From the NCBI GenBank assembly GCA_963920525.1, contig OY986436.1, positions 9,454,001 through 9,518,000 of the forward strand: a stretch of DNA of 64,000 bases, written 5' to 3'. The position numbers and the translations under genes were made by a program. The DNA is from Dichetophora obliterata (lineage: Eukaryota; Arthropoda; Insecta; Diptera; Sciomyzidae). This document shows, piece by piece, positions 47,497 to 58,234 of this stretch (position 1 is the first letter of the stretch; each line of letters begins with the position of its first letter). Below the pieces are notes generated by a model. It did no database searches. It saw only the letters and a program-made list of their open reading frames with translations, and was not told the DNA's origin.

Positions 47497-48583
47497 CCCT
47501 ACACAAGGCATACCAACTGGTGGGGAATTCCCCGATTTGTGGGGAATTTCATGTCGATCGAGGAATCGGGGAATGGGCTCAAATATGCAGGGAATTTAAT
47601 AATTCATCTAATTTTTAATAATTTTTGCGGGAAATTCAGTATTTTATCTAATATTTGCTGGGAATTTGATTTTGTATTGTATTTTTGATACAATGTTCTT
47701 CTTATAACATTAGAAAAATTTTTAATGCATTTTCGTTTATAACCTTGGAAGGTATTGCACAATTGAAAAAAAATTTGACACTTCGATTTGCATTTCATTA
47801 ACATCATAAATGTGCGAAGTTGACTTAAGAGAGCTTTTAGGCAAAATCAGTTACAATTAAGGCACATTTTAGAAGAAGTTATATTAAAAAAGTAAGTTAT
47901 TCATACAAAGAATTTCATTTGCATTTAAATTTAACATCATCAGTATAAGTAAACTCTTTTTTTACCATATATTGTTTAGATACAAAGATTGCGCTAAAGT
48001 AAGTGTGCTTAAAAATAAGTGAAAATCGGGACACAACATAGCTCAGCACCAGATCGTCTGAAAAAAAAGATAAATTCAAAAACAGATCTTTGAATGCACA
48101 TCTTTTACCAAAATGGAATAAAGACATTTAAAACAAAGAAAATTATGAATCGTTAAAAAATAAATTAAGAAACTTACGATATTTTTTACCATAGTGTTGC
48201 GTGTAAAAACTAGACAAATTTTCCAAAGACTCTTATTATGGTAAAAGATGTGTAGAGTTACAATAGATTAAACAAATCTATTAAACAAATAGATTAAAAA
48301 AAAAATAAAATCGGTCGACTAGTTTGTTGACAGTAGTGCGGCCTGTTTTGAAAAAGTATGTTTCGATAAAAACGCGTTCAAAATCACTCTGATAAGTTAA
48401 AGGTACTCTGGCGCACCTGGTTTTAAGCTCTTAAGAATCTGTACTATAAGCGGGATTGATTTATACATTTTTTTGACATATTTGTGAGTGCAACAATAAT
48501 CAAATGTAAAAAAAATAGATTTTCAAAAAATTGTTCGCCTAAAACCAATCTTGACCATACTTTAAATCGGGCCATCAACATAT

Positions 48584-48822
48584 TTAGGGTATTCACAAGG
48601 TGTGCTATCATGTCATATTGTCATATTGTCCTAAAATTTTACAACTAAAATTTACAAGATAAATAAATGCAAGTAGGAAACAGCTGTTTGATTACGACAC
48701 TTCTATGTGCTTTTAGAGTTGTAATATATTAGTACTTTTTTATATGAAAGGCAACTATAAAATGTAAAATTTTAGGATAATATGACATTAAGACATGATA
48801 GCACACCTTGCGAATACCCTAA
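48584..48822. mobile_element. 239-bp hairpin miniature element
   Basis: TTAGGGTATTCACAAGGTGT and GCTATCATGTCATATTGTC at the left match the complement of the right end over about 60 bases with few mismatches. The middle is AT-rich. No target duplication was evident. It is nested in the hAT-like element. Confidence 0.75.
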
Positions 48823-48962
48823 TGTAGCTTCAAAAATTGAAGTCGCGACTCAAAAACACATTTTTCTTTTTATAAGTTATTTTTTTAAATTATAAAGTGT
48901 GCTATTTTTCAAAATTAATTGTTTTCATAGGATCTATAAAATCCTTAAATTATTAATTGTAA

Positions 48963-49085
<123 letters not shown>

Positions 49086-49381
49086 GTGCCTTTATTATAT
49101 TAGTACACTAAGAACTTAGCTCTTTTGAAGTACAAAGCTTAATGACAAATAGTTTTGAATACAATGATTAATTTGTAATTTAACTTAAACTAAGATAAGG
49201 AACGAAATAGTTATATAAATAACAAATAACATTATTTATTAATATTAAATTAAAAAAGTCTATAGCTAAATTTATTAAAATTTAAATTTAAAATTTTTTT
49301 TAAGGGGAATTTGGTGAAAAATCGGGGAATTTTCCCACTGCAGGGAAAATCATAAAATGAGTTGGCAACCCTGCCCGACAC

Positions 49382-50232
49382 CGCAATAGAAACAATGAGA
49401 AACACAATAGCAGAGCAGAGGAGAGATAAAGCTTTATGCTGCTTGTGTGTGTAACAATTTTATGAAGCAATGATTTGAATGTCTGGTTTTTTGGCTACTT
49501 TATAAATTTAAATTTTAATAACTTTTAAAGGTTTTTTTAAAAAAAAGGATGCAAGATTTTAAGTTAAGCACGTAGCTTTATATAAGTGAGAGAATTACTG
49601 AAATCGCTTTAGTAGTTTTTAAGTTTACCTTCGTCGTAGATACGTGAGAAGCCTTTTATATAATAGCATAGATAAAGCTGTGACACGCACAACACAATTA
49701 ATAAAAAGAAGGTCGGTCAAAATGTGTTTAAGGGCTGAAATGACCAACACCTTTTCTTATTTCCAATGAGCGTTTCTTAAGTTAAAGTGACGTTTTAACT
49801 TAATTGTGTCACTTCATTGTCAAACATTGTCACCTACTATTTTTAAAACATTTTGTGAGCTCGATTTTTGCCTACATTTCATGCACGCTGAAATTTTTGA
49901 CAGCTGTCACAAAACTTTAGTGTGACCAATTGTTTTGTCTGTAGAGTCAGTTAAATTCTGACCAAATATTTTGCTACAACTATATATATATATGTAATAT
50001 GTTAATATCTGTTGAAAATTTCAAATAATAATCTGCAAAATGGTGCAGAACATAATTAAAAAAAGATGTGTGCAACATGTTGAAATATTGTTTGAAAGGA
50101 TACAGAAGACTATCTCAATGAAATAACGTTGCATTTTTCCCCAAAAATGTTTAAATCTTTTGAAAGTTTTTTTCCAGTCATGCTACAAATGTCAGTATTA
50201 TACAAAAAGTTTTTTTCCCCCAAAAAAATTAC
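49382..50232. other. 5' part of the large intron next to the donor
   Basis: AT-rich sequence with a short TA run near 49981. No element ends or genes recognised. Confidence 0.4.
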
Positions 50233-50977
50233 CTGAAAAACAGCCCAAAACTTGTAGGATCCCTCGGTGATGACGAAGTCATAGTAGCCCTTCAACGGAT
50301 CACCCTTGATATAACGTCCCTCAGCTACAGCTTTGTCTGAATTTTGTTCAATCGGCTTAGCACTTGATTGACGCTTCTCGCGCTCACTTTGCATATCCGG
50401 CTCTTCGGCTGCATTGGCAGCGTTTTTTGCCTTATGGCGTGGTTCATTTTTAGCAGGTGGCAGCTCTGTCGAAGTTGTTGTTGTTGTTGTTGTTTTTGTT
50501 TTCGCTGCCTTTGCTGTACTGTTGCGTTTTTGCGATGCCGCAAATTTCGGCGGTTGCCTCGAATTAATGCGCAGCTGTTGTTCTTTTTGTTGCTGTTCCT
50601 TTTGTTGCTGTTCTTTTTGTTGCTGTTGCTGTTGTTCTTGTTGTTGTTTTTTTGTTTTCTGACTGTGCTCGGCTATGACATTCCACGCTGTCGTGAATGC
50701 TTGATAAATGTCCCACATATTCTTCAATTGCTTTACAACTGAAAGCAATGTTGATTCCTTTGGGCGTTGCGTAGGCGTGGCAGTGGGTGGGTTAGTTGCT
50801 CGATTTCGTTGTGATTGTAGACGTTGGCGATACAGCTCTGGGTAGAATTTTTGACGTTGTTGAATTTGTTGCTGTTGTTGTTGTTGTTGTTGTTTTTGAA
50901 CCGGTCTCTGTGGTCTTGCATATGCTGCAACTGGTTGTGGCGAATAGTCGTAGTCTGCGTAGATTTCTTCAGCATCG
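50233..50977 (-). CDS. Host gene, internal coding exon (Q-rich and basic)
   Basis: An internal exon of an unrecognised host gene. The minus strand has an acceptor (TTTTACTTAAAG|C) at 50978 and a strong donor CAG|GTAATT after 50233. With one leading base for phase, 248 codons stay open: DAEEIYADYDYSPQP, a CAA/CAG tract of about ten glutamines near 50870-50900, KFYPELYRQRL, then LLSVVKQLKNMWDIYQAFTT, a second glutamine-lysine repeat (about 50570-50660), a basic Ala/Thr-rich stretch and finally GYYDFVITEGSYKFWAVFQ. The last seven residues start a membrane helix completed in the exon at 30082. An antisense cysteine-rich frame is its shadow. Start and upstream exons are not certain. Confidence 0.8.
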
Positions 50978-51673
50978 CTTTAAGTAAAATAAACAAAATG
51001 TAATTCATTTAAATTTCACAATTTAACAATATGAAATGTTTTATGTATATCGTATCGAAATGACTGCATTTCAATTAAATCAATATATATTTTCAATACT
51101 TTGGCTTATATAAAAAATTAATGATGGCATAATTTAATTACATACTTAAATTATTTTATAATTCTTAAAAAAAAATAACTATTTTTGTTGCAATTCAGTT
51201 GCTTCATGAACTTATTTGGCTTGATTTTAACTTAATCAAATTCTAGAAACCTTCTATTTTTGCAGAGTTATAAAATAATATATTTGTTATTTATTTTATA
51301 TTAATATATACATATATATATTTGTTATATCTTTTCAATTGTTTTTAGCTCATTAAATGCAATGCAATATACCTATTTTAAAACTATTTTAACTGTAGTG
51401 ACTTTCGTCAAATGTAGGTTAACGTGGAAACATTAACCAAGCGATAAGCCAAACGGAAATATGACCTTTGAGATATTTCAATGATATTAAGGTTGGTTCT
51501 TAGGTTGGTAACATTTAACATTTACATTTAACATTTTGTTATTTGATTACGACGCAGACGCACAGTGGTTCTAATAACGAATCTAGCTGGACAAAACTCT
51601 AAAAATGATACAATCATCTTGAAATTCGGTATATATAGTAATACTTATGTAAAGATGGGAGTGGTCATTCACC
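50978..51673. other. AT-rich intron sequence
   Basis: No feature beyond AT-richness. It separates the exon at 50977 from the hAT element. Confidence 0.4.
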
Positions 51674-54060
51674 ATTTACACTAGGGTGATCAATTATTCG
51701 GGTTTTCGCGAAAACCGGTTTTCGAATTATTCGAAAAATGGCATTTAAAAAAAACCGGGTGCCTTTTTTGAAATTCAGAAAAAACCGGAAAATCCGGTTT
51801 TCAAATGTATACCAAATAACAAATTAAAACACAATTTTTGACAAAAAAATTTTATTAAAAAAAAAAAAACAATTCAATTATACTTATAAAAAGTAAACTT
51901 TTAGTTTAATTATAATTACAATGGAAAACATTACTGAGATCAGTTTGTTATTTTAACAAAGACAAACAAAACATAACAATTCATTTGTAAACACTTGATT
52001 ATATATAAATATATTTAATTTAATCTTTAGTTTTCCCTAAAGTAACATTTAAGAAATAAGATACAATTTAAGTGCTTGGGAAACTTGACATTGAAAATGC
52101 CCTTTCACTCAATGTACTAGTTGGACTTATTGTGTACAAGGCGTTTAATAATCTGTCAAGGTTTTCAGTCCTTTTGCCGCTCTTATCCATACATAAAAAA
52201 TCTTACAAAAGAAAATTTTTGGTAGATTTTTTAATGGTAGTTTTAGGATTTTGAACGTTTTTTATAGCGTTATTTAGTTCTGTTTCTATAGTATCTACAG
52301 TGGCATCAACGATCATTTCGTCATTTGAATCTGTAAACGAATCATGTTCTTCAGTAAATAATCGTAAATACAAAATGGATGCCAACTCTTTTGTTTCATT
52401 TTTACTTGGATATTTTAGAAATGCGTCACTAATTGGGAGTTTACTCGTACTTAAATACAAAATGAGAGTATTCAGTGTTTGAACACGTCTTTCTGATATA
52501 CGTCTTTTTAGAATTTCATATAAATTAACTGATAATTGGTTTTGAATTGTTGAAAAGTGTTTAAGTAAAAATTTAAAAATACCTTCAGCATCAGCTAAAG
52601 TTGAAGAGTTTGCAGAAAGTTTTTGTATAGACATTTCCAAAGGTTTAAGGGTGTCACTAAGCACAGACAAAGTTGCGATATCATTTTCACTAAATGGTGT
52701 CAGTCCTAAGTCCAATAAAGTATGATTCACACATTTGTGCAATTTTAAAAATTGAGAAACCGTATTGGCCATAGAATTCCAGCGGTGCTTAACATCATGG
52801 ATAATTTTAAGCTCCTTATTAAATTGGTCTTTTACAAAAATTTGTAATTTCCTTTGCTTTTCAGCCGACTTATTAAACATTGAAACGCATTTTCTAACAC
52901 GTTTTATAATAGAGCTTACATTATCATTTAGAGTCATGTATCCATCTACAAAGTCGAAATAATTATTTATAGCATTATCGTTATCATATTCTTCATCGTC
53001 GTTAGTATCCTCTTCACTGCCAATTTCGTTATTGTTGACCACATTGCAGTTCTTTTTGTAAAAGCTCTCAACAATACAGAGATGAATGAGGTGATTTATG
53101 CAGAGCTGCGACTCTGAATCAACACTTCGGCCGTATTTCGCCATGACCGCTGCACCATCATGGGTCGATGCTACTATGTCATGCTGCATATCTAAGCCAA
53201 ATTCTTTCAACTTTCGTTTGATGACTTGTTCCACGTTAACAGATGTGCCTTTTAATTTCATCTCCTCCAAACCAAGGTTAAAAACTTCAAACGTTTTGCT
53301 TTCGGGATCAGCAACACAGCGGGAAAAAATCTCACCAATAGTTTATTTTCTGGAAACGTATTTAAGCATAGAACCATTTTCAACTGGTTTAACGTATCCA
53401 CCCACCTCTTCATTTACGTTGTGGTCTGCTTTGGTTGTTGCGTCAATTTTATGTACACTCCTCAAATGGTTCAGTAGAGCAGAGGTCGAGGAACCCCTGC
53501 AACCTAATTGCTTAGGACATTGCCGGCATCTAGCTTTATCCTTTCCGTCTCGATCAAAATATTTCCATACAGAAGACATCTACATCCAAACGAGTTGAAC
53601 ACCGTTGTAAGACAGCACAATATTTCATTATAAACCAAAAAACTTACCTGCTCAATGTTAGGTCAAACAATTTATTCACTATTTTAACTTTAATAAATAA
53701 AATAGAGCTCTGTTTTTAAATTTTTTGTTTGGCATGTATCAATTTATTTGTAAGAATGTGAATGGAAAGGAAAACATGAAAAAACAGATGTTTGTAATAG
53801 TTGCCAGATTTATAAAACTAACAATTAGGTTGTTCGGCCGAAACACAGGAAAAAAAACATGTACGAGTACACATTTAACACAATTATGAATAAAATTAAA
53901 TAAAAAATATCGAACGCCAAAAAACCGAGATTCGACAAAAAAATAACCGGATTATTCGATATTCGAAAAACAGGGATTTAAAAAAAACCGACGGTTTTTA
54001 TGAGTTTAAAAAACCGAGTAGCCGGTTTCTGAAAACCGAACTGATCACCCTAATTTACAC
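51674..54060 (-). mobile_element. hAT element with perfect 8-bp duplication
   Basis: ATTTACAC flanks it at 51674-51681 and 54053-54060. The element runs 51682-54052 (2,371 bp) with ends TAGGGTGATCA on both sides in inverted orientation. Behind each end lie many copies of the AAACCGG word (51700-51805 and 53930-54040), including the 16-bp palindrome CGAAAACCGGTTTTCG, which look like transposase-binding sub-terminal repeats. It encodes one transposase gene on the minus strand with only two in-frame stops, so it died recently. Confidence 0.92.
52068..53579 (-). pseudogene. hAT transposase, two in-frame stops
   Basis: It begins at ATG 53579-53577 with a BED zinc finger (SSVWKYF, C-x2-C at CRQCPKQLG, then LLNHLRSVH). 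A TAA at 53345-53343 interrupts between VSRK and TIGEIFSRCV. The catalytic core follows: DIVASTHDGAAVM, the C-x2-H of CINHLIHL, an acidic insert (EEDTNDDEEYDND), and the RW signature in VKHRWNSMANTV. A second TAA at 52205-52203 precedes the dimerisation domain, LDRLLNALYTISPTSTLSER then AFSMSS, ending at 52068. All parts share one frame, so only the two nonsense changes separate it from an open gene of about 500 codons. Confidence 0.88.
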
Positions 54061-54239
54061 CAAAGTCCCAGCCATATCTTAGGTACCTATTCAAAACATT
54101 CTACTATAAGGATCACATTGCATTCAAAAAAATTAATAAATATTAATTATTATTATTATTGTTTTACAAATACATAATTATTTTGAAAAAAGGAGTAAGA
54201 ACCAAAATGAAAAATTCTAATGTTATATATTTGCTCAAT

Positions 54240-55029
54240 CGCCATCATTAAAATCGTCTAAACCATCATGGCAATATGCAGGGTCTTGAAGAAGCTTCAA
54301 TACTTCGGAATGTATGCTTCTACTTTTTCTCTGTTGCTTTATCCGATAACTGCTTACCACATGGTCCGAAGAAATGAGTAGCATGTGCATTGCTTATTGT
54401 AGCACTTCTACTAATTTTGCATGTGTTATGCTATCTTTATTTTCTATACAGCTTATTGAAGAGCTTTAGCGCCTCTGCTGAAAGCATTCTCACAGGAAAA
54501 ACGGCTTCTTTAATTAGTTGCGCACCACGAATAGCAACTTGTTCATTCTTTTTATAATACTACTTATATTTTTCAACATAAAAGTTTGCTGTATTTTTCG
54601 AACATATCTATATTTATTTCATGTCCGCTCACAATGTTTTTTAAAATAACTGCGAGATGCGCTATAAGTTCCTCTTCTACACCTGTAATGTTGGAAGCTA
54701 AAGGCGAGATTGTCAAAAAATTTTCGTGCCGAGTTACCATCATTGGTCGAACCAAAGCCAGGTTTCGGTACGTCAACCAACAGTCCCATTTCACTTCGAA
54801 TGCGATCTTGAATAAGCCTTCTCCTTTCGTCGTATTTAGTCTTGTTTTATTTTTTTACTAGCCAACATTTCAGCTCTAAGCTATAAGAAATATGTCGAAC
54901 ACACTCAAAACATTTGATCCACGCATGAAGGCTTGATAATCCTAGTGTTAAAGCAGTTTTATTTGGAGCTTTCGACCGAATAAGGCTTAGATCGTTCATT
55001 TGCGAAGAACATGGTTGCAAGTTTCCCAA
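54240..55029 (-). pseudogene. Decayed transposon-associated ORF of unknown enzyme type
   Basis: Minus-strand pieces at 55029-54847 (NDLSLIRSKAPNKTALTLGL, then LHAWIKCFECVRHISY), 54794-54573 (DVPKPGF-like region, then SSNITGVEEELIAHL, SGHEINIDMFEKYSK) and a broken tail to 54240 (KLLNKLYRK-like) occur in order, separated by shifts. I recognise the words LHAWI.CFE...HISYRL, NDGNTARRFF and SGHEINV.KF..Y from an uncharacterised multi-copy protein family of insects and other invertebrates that behaves like transposon-borne sequence. I cannot name its superfamily. The N-terminus is absent. A dead copy. Confidence 0.55.
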
Positions 55030-55186
55030 CGTTTTTTCAATTTATAACAAAAATGTGCACTTTTTTTTATTATTGTTTCCTAAAAAGTATCCTGAGAGTT
55101 TTCTAGTGCACATTCATCTAAAATAAATGTGTAAACGGAAGCTGGTTTCTTTGAACATACCCTCTCATAACGACAGACGTATAATA

Positions 55187-56470
55187 TTGGTGGTTGGAAT
55201 TAATTTTAAAGGTTTTTTTTCGGTTTTTGAGCATTTATTTAGAAACAACGGTACAATGTATATTATTCAAAGTATTGTCCATTGTTAGCTACAACATTTT
55301 CCCATCTTTCTGGCAGCATATGGATTCCGCGCCGGAAGAACGATTCGTCTTTTGAGGCAATCCACGAATCGACCCATTTTTTGGTATCCTCGTAAGAAGT
55401 GAAGCGCTGCTCAGCCAAGCCATGCGTCATCGATCTGAATAGGTGGTAGTCGGAAGGGGCTATGTCTGGGCTATAAGGCGGGTGGGGTAGCACATCCCAA
55501 TTCAGCGCCTCCAACGTTTCCTTGACGGTTCTTGCAACATGTGGCCGTGCGTTGTCATGTTGAAAAACCACTTTGTCTTGTCTTTTGGCATATTCCGGCC
55601 GTTTAACCTTTAATGCTCGGCTCAATTGCATCAATTGTTGTTGGTATTCCCCAGTGATGGTTTCGTTAGGTTTTAGCAGCTCATAGTACACGACACCCTT
55701 CTGATCCCACCAAATACACAGCATAAGCTTGGCGCCATGAACATTCGGCTTGGCCCTCGATGTTGATGCATGGCCGGGTGGTCCCCACGATTTTTTTCGC
55801 TTAGGATTATCGTAATGGATCCACTTTTCATCGCCAGTGACAATACGATGCAAAAAACTCTTCCTTTTATGCCGTTGAAGCAGTTGTTCGCACATGCAAA
55901 ATCGCCGTTCAACGTCTCTCGGCTTCAACTGGTACGGCACCCAATTTCCTTGCTTTTGAATCATTCCCATGGCCTTCAAGCGTTTGCCGACCGTTGATAA
56001 GTCGACTCCCAATGATTCTGACAATTCTTGAAGGGTTTGACACGGGTCTTCATCGAGCAAAGCCTCCAATTCCTCATCTTCAAACTTTTTCGGCTGGCCC
56101 GGACGCTCTTTGTCTTCCGTATCAAAATCACCACTTTTAAACCGACGGAACCAGTACTCACAAGTAGAAATCGATGGAGCATAGTCCCCGTAAGCCTCAG
56201 TAAGCGTGCGTTGTGCTTCAACCGCTTTTTTCTTCAAATGGAAGCACAAAAGTAAACCTTCCCGCAAATTGCGTTTTGTTGGAACGAAAGTCGACATGTT
56301 CACAGAGAAAAAAATATATGTTGTTTACACTTCAGTGGAATGACACATACTGAAAAATGAAGCTTAGACAATGTGCTTTGAAATGAATATAGTCACAGGT
56401 GTGCCCGATGCGATCTATTGATAGTTACGCCATCTCTTAGAAAACCTTTAAAACTAATTCCAACCCCCAA
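55187..56470 (-). mobile_element. mariner element, structurally complete
   Basis: Left end TTGGTGGTTGGAATTAATTT (55187 on) and right end (complement of TTGGGGGTTGGAATTAGTTT, to 56470) are 30-bp inverted repeats with two mismatches. TA flanks both sides (55185-55186 and 56471-56472). It is 1,284 bp with an open transposase on the minus strand. It lies in the interval between candidate exon 59841-60013 and exon 50233-50977 of the host gene. Confidence 0.92.
55263..56297 (-). CDS. mariner transposase, 344 aa, open
   Basis: A cut-and-paste transposase acting at TA sites. The true ATG is at 56297-56295 (MSTFVPTKRNLREG); the GTG two codons earlier is less likely. Counting from that ATG, an N-terminal helix-turn-helix region covers about residues 1-110, WVPYQL takes the place of the WVPHEL motif at about 119-124, and the catalytic triad is D156 (VTGDEKW), D248 (QHDNARPH) and D283 (YSPDIAPSDYHLF). 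This is the D,D34D spacing of mariner, at almost the same positions as in Mos1. The length is normal. Sequence style suggests the rosa subfamily, known from Ceratitis rosa; inference from memory. No disabling change was seen. Confidence 0.92.
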   Translation of the reverse strand: MSTFVPTKRNLREGLLLCFHLKKKAVEAQRTLTEAYGDYAPSISTCEYWFRRFKSGDFDTEDKERPGQPKKFEDEELEALLDEDPCQTLQELSESLGVDLSTVGKRLKAMGMIQKQGNWVPYQLKPRDVERRFCMCEQLLQRHKRKSFLHRIVTGDEKWIHYDNPKRKKSWGPPGHASTSRAKPNVHGAKLMLCIWWDQKGVVYYELLKPNETITGEYQQQLMQLSRALKVKRPEYAKRQDKVVFQHDNARPHVARTVKETLEALNWDVLPHPPYSPDIAPSDYHLFRSMTHGLAEQRFTSYEDTKKWVDSWIASKDESFFRRGIHMLPERWENVVANNGQYFE

Positions 56471-56472
56471 TA

Positions 56473-56855
56473 GCTATTCTCTTACTATGCCATCAGTCAG
56501 GACTAAAAATTAAATTTAAAGACAAAGGAGGTAAAAGTAGGTCATTAAACAAAAACACTTTGATTACAATTTAGATAAATAATGTATTAAATTTAATTTT
56601 ACAACAGCAATTGTTTTGCTAGACTGCAAACTTTAACATTTTTTTTTCTTAAATATCACCTCTTATAAAAGCACTGAAAATATAATTCAAAATGCATATG
56701 AAAAAAAATAGACACTCACTTTGGTAAACATACCTGTACCATTTGTAATCATAAATTGTTTTTTTTTAAATAATACATCTTGATTAAAACTCAGTTTTAA
56801 CAACGATCGTATCGATTCACGTTTAAAGAAAACAAACTTTTTGTGTTTCTACATA
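56473..56855. other. AT-rich gap between elements
   Basis: No gene or repeat recognised. Confidence 0.4.
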
Positions 56856-56863
56856 CTCTAGAG

Positions 56864-58226
56864 GAGCGTTTCTTAACCTAGGGTCCGCGGACCCCTGGGG
56901 GTCCGCAAGTATATATATGGGGGTCCGCCGTCTAATCTATGGACATTTGAATTAATAATTTTTTAAGTATTAAACAACTTTATGTCCACTCATGAAATAC
57001 CGTGGGATAAATGTGTGGCAGCTAGTACCGACGGTGCTTGGGCTATGATTGGGCCAGAACACGAACAGGACTTCAGGAGCGCGTGAAGAAGATGAATCCA
57101 TCTATTATCTTGCATCACTGTTGCATTCATAGAGAGGCATTAGCTGCTAAGAATATGCCAGAAAAATTAAAAACAGTTTTGGACGGCATAGTGCAGGTCG
57201 TGAATTTTATTAAAGCCAGGCCTCTAAATTCCCGTATTTTCGGTATGATAGGTGAAGAAATGGGCAGCATTCACATGCAGTTGTACTTGCATGCTGAGGT
57301 GTGTTGGTTGTCTCGTGGCAAAGTCGTGTCGCGTGTTTTTGATCTGAGAGATGAGATCAGAATGTTTTTTTTTTTAATAATTCTGTTGGCAGAGCCTATA
57401 AACATGCTAATCATTTCAATAACTTTGAATGGCTTACAATGGTGGTATATTTGGCTAATATCTTTAGTACCCTGAACGAGCTGAACTTAAGCCTACAAGG
57501 AAGAGATAACAACATCTTCCAAGTTGAAGATAAAATAGAAACTATGATAATAAAACTTGACCTTTGGACAAATCGTACAATTAAAAAAAAACTATAATTC
57601 TTTTCCTACACTGGTAGAATCCTCTGGTGGAGAAATGTAGCCAACGCAAGTAGAAGAGGAAATGATTAAACACCTCCGCGGTTTGACGTCTTTTTTCGGG
57701 ATTATTTTCCAGAGCCCGACAGAAGTAAAAACTGGATAGCAGACCCTTTCAACGCAGATGTTTTAGATATAATAGGCTTCACAACAGAACAGGAAAGTCA
57801 ATTATTAGAAATATCATGTGATTCAGCTTTAAAACGTAATTTGAAAAAATCATCTTTATATAGTTTTTCGGTAAATTTAAAAAAGGTTTATAAAGAAATA
57901 TCAGAAGAAGCACTAAAATATTTACTGCTTTTCTCGTCCACATACCTCTGTGAAAAGGCATCCTCTGCTCTAGTATACACCAAAAACAAATACAGAAACA
58001 GATTACAATTAGAATCAGATTTGAGATTACAACTAAGTACAAACATCAACCCAAATATTACTAATTTAGTTTCAAAAAAGCAGCACCAACCTTTTTTATA
58101 AAAATGTCATTTTTTCAGTACTAAAATAATTTGTCCAAAATTTATTCCTGTGTTTTTTAAGGGGGTCCTTGAACTTTTGCGTGATTTTATAGGGGTCCGC
58201 GGATTGAAAAAGATTAAGAAACGCTG
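56864..58226 (+). mobile_element. ZBED-type hAT element, internally deleted
   Basis: It is flanked by CTCTAGAG (56856-56863) and CTCTACAG (58227-58234), 7 of 8 identical. The ends are GAGCGTTTCTTAACC and the complement of CAGCGTTTCTTAATC, followed by GGGGTCCGCGG-type inverted words near 56885 and 58195. The transposase gene inside lacks its first part, so the element is 1,363 bp and not autonomous. Confidence 0.85.
56990..58100 (+). pseudogene. ZBED/SCAND3-like hAT transposase remnant
   Basis: It starts inside the catalytic domain with IPWDKCVAASTDGAWAMIG (56993 on), shifts frame, and continues at 57040 with RTGLQERVKKMNPSIILHHC, IHREALAAKNMPEKL and EVCWLSRGKVVSRVFDLRDE. These match the hAT family related to ZBED5, SCAND3 and GTF2IRD2, where C.IHREAL and RWLSRG.V are typical (R changed to C here in CWLSRG). 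Further pieces give NLSLQGRDNNIFQ (57483 on), NWIADPFNADVLDI and the C-terminal EKASSALVYTKNKYRNRLQL, stop near 58100. BED finger absent; several stops and shifts. Dead. Confidence 0.82.
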
Positions 58227-58234
58227 CTCTACAG

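Noticed and set aside
50368..50742. Cysteine-rich plus-strand frames with CCCCCC and FCCCSFCCC words
   Set aside because: They are the complement of the glutamine tracts of the minus-strand exon 50233-50977.
57779..58042. 87-codon minus-strand frame
   Set aside because: Antisense to the C-terminal part of the ZBED-type transposase remnant.
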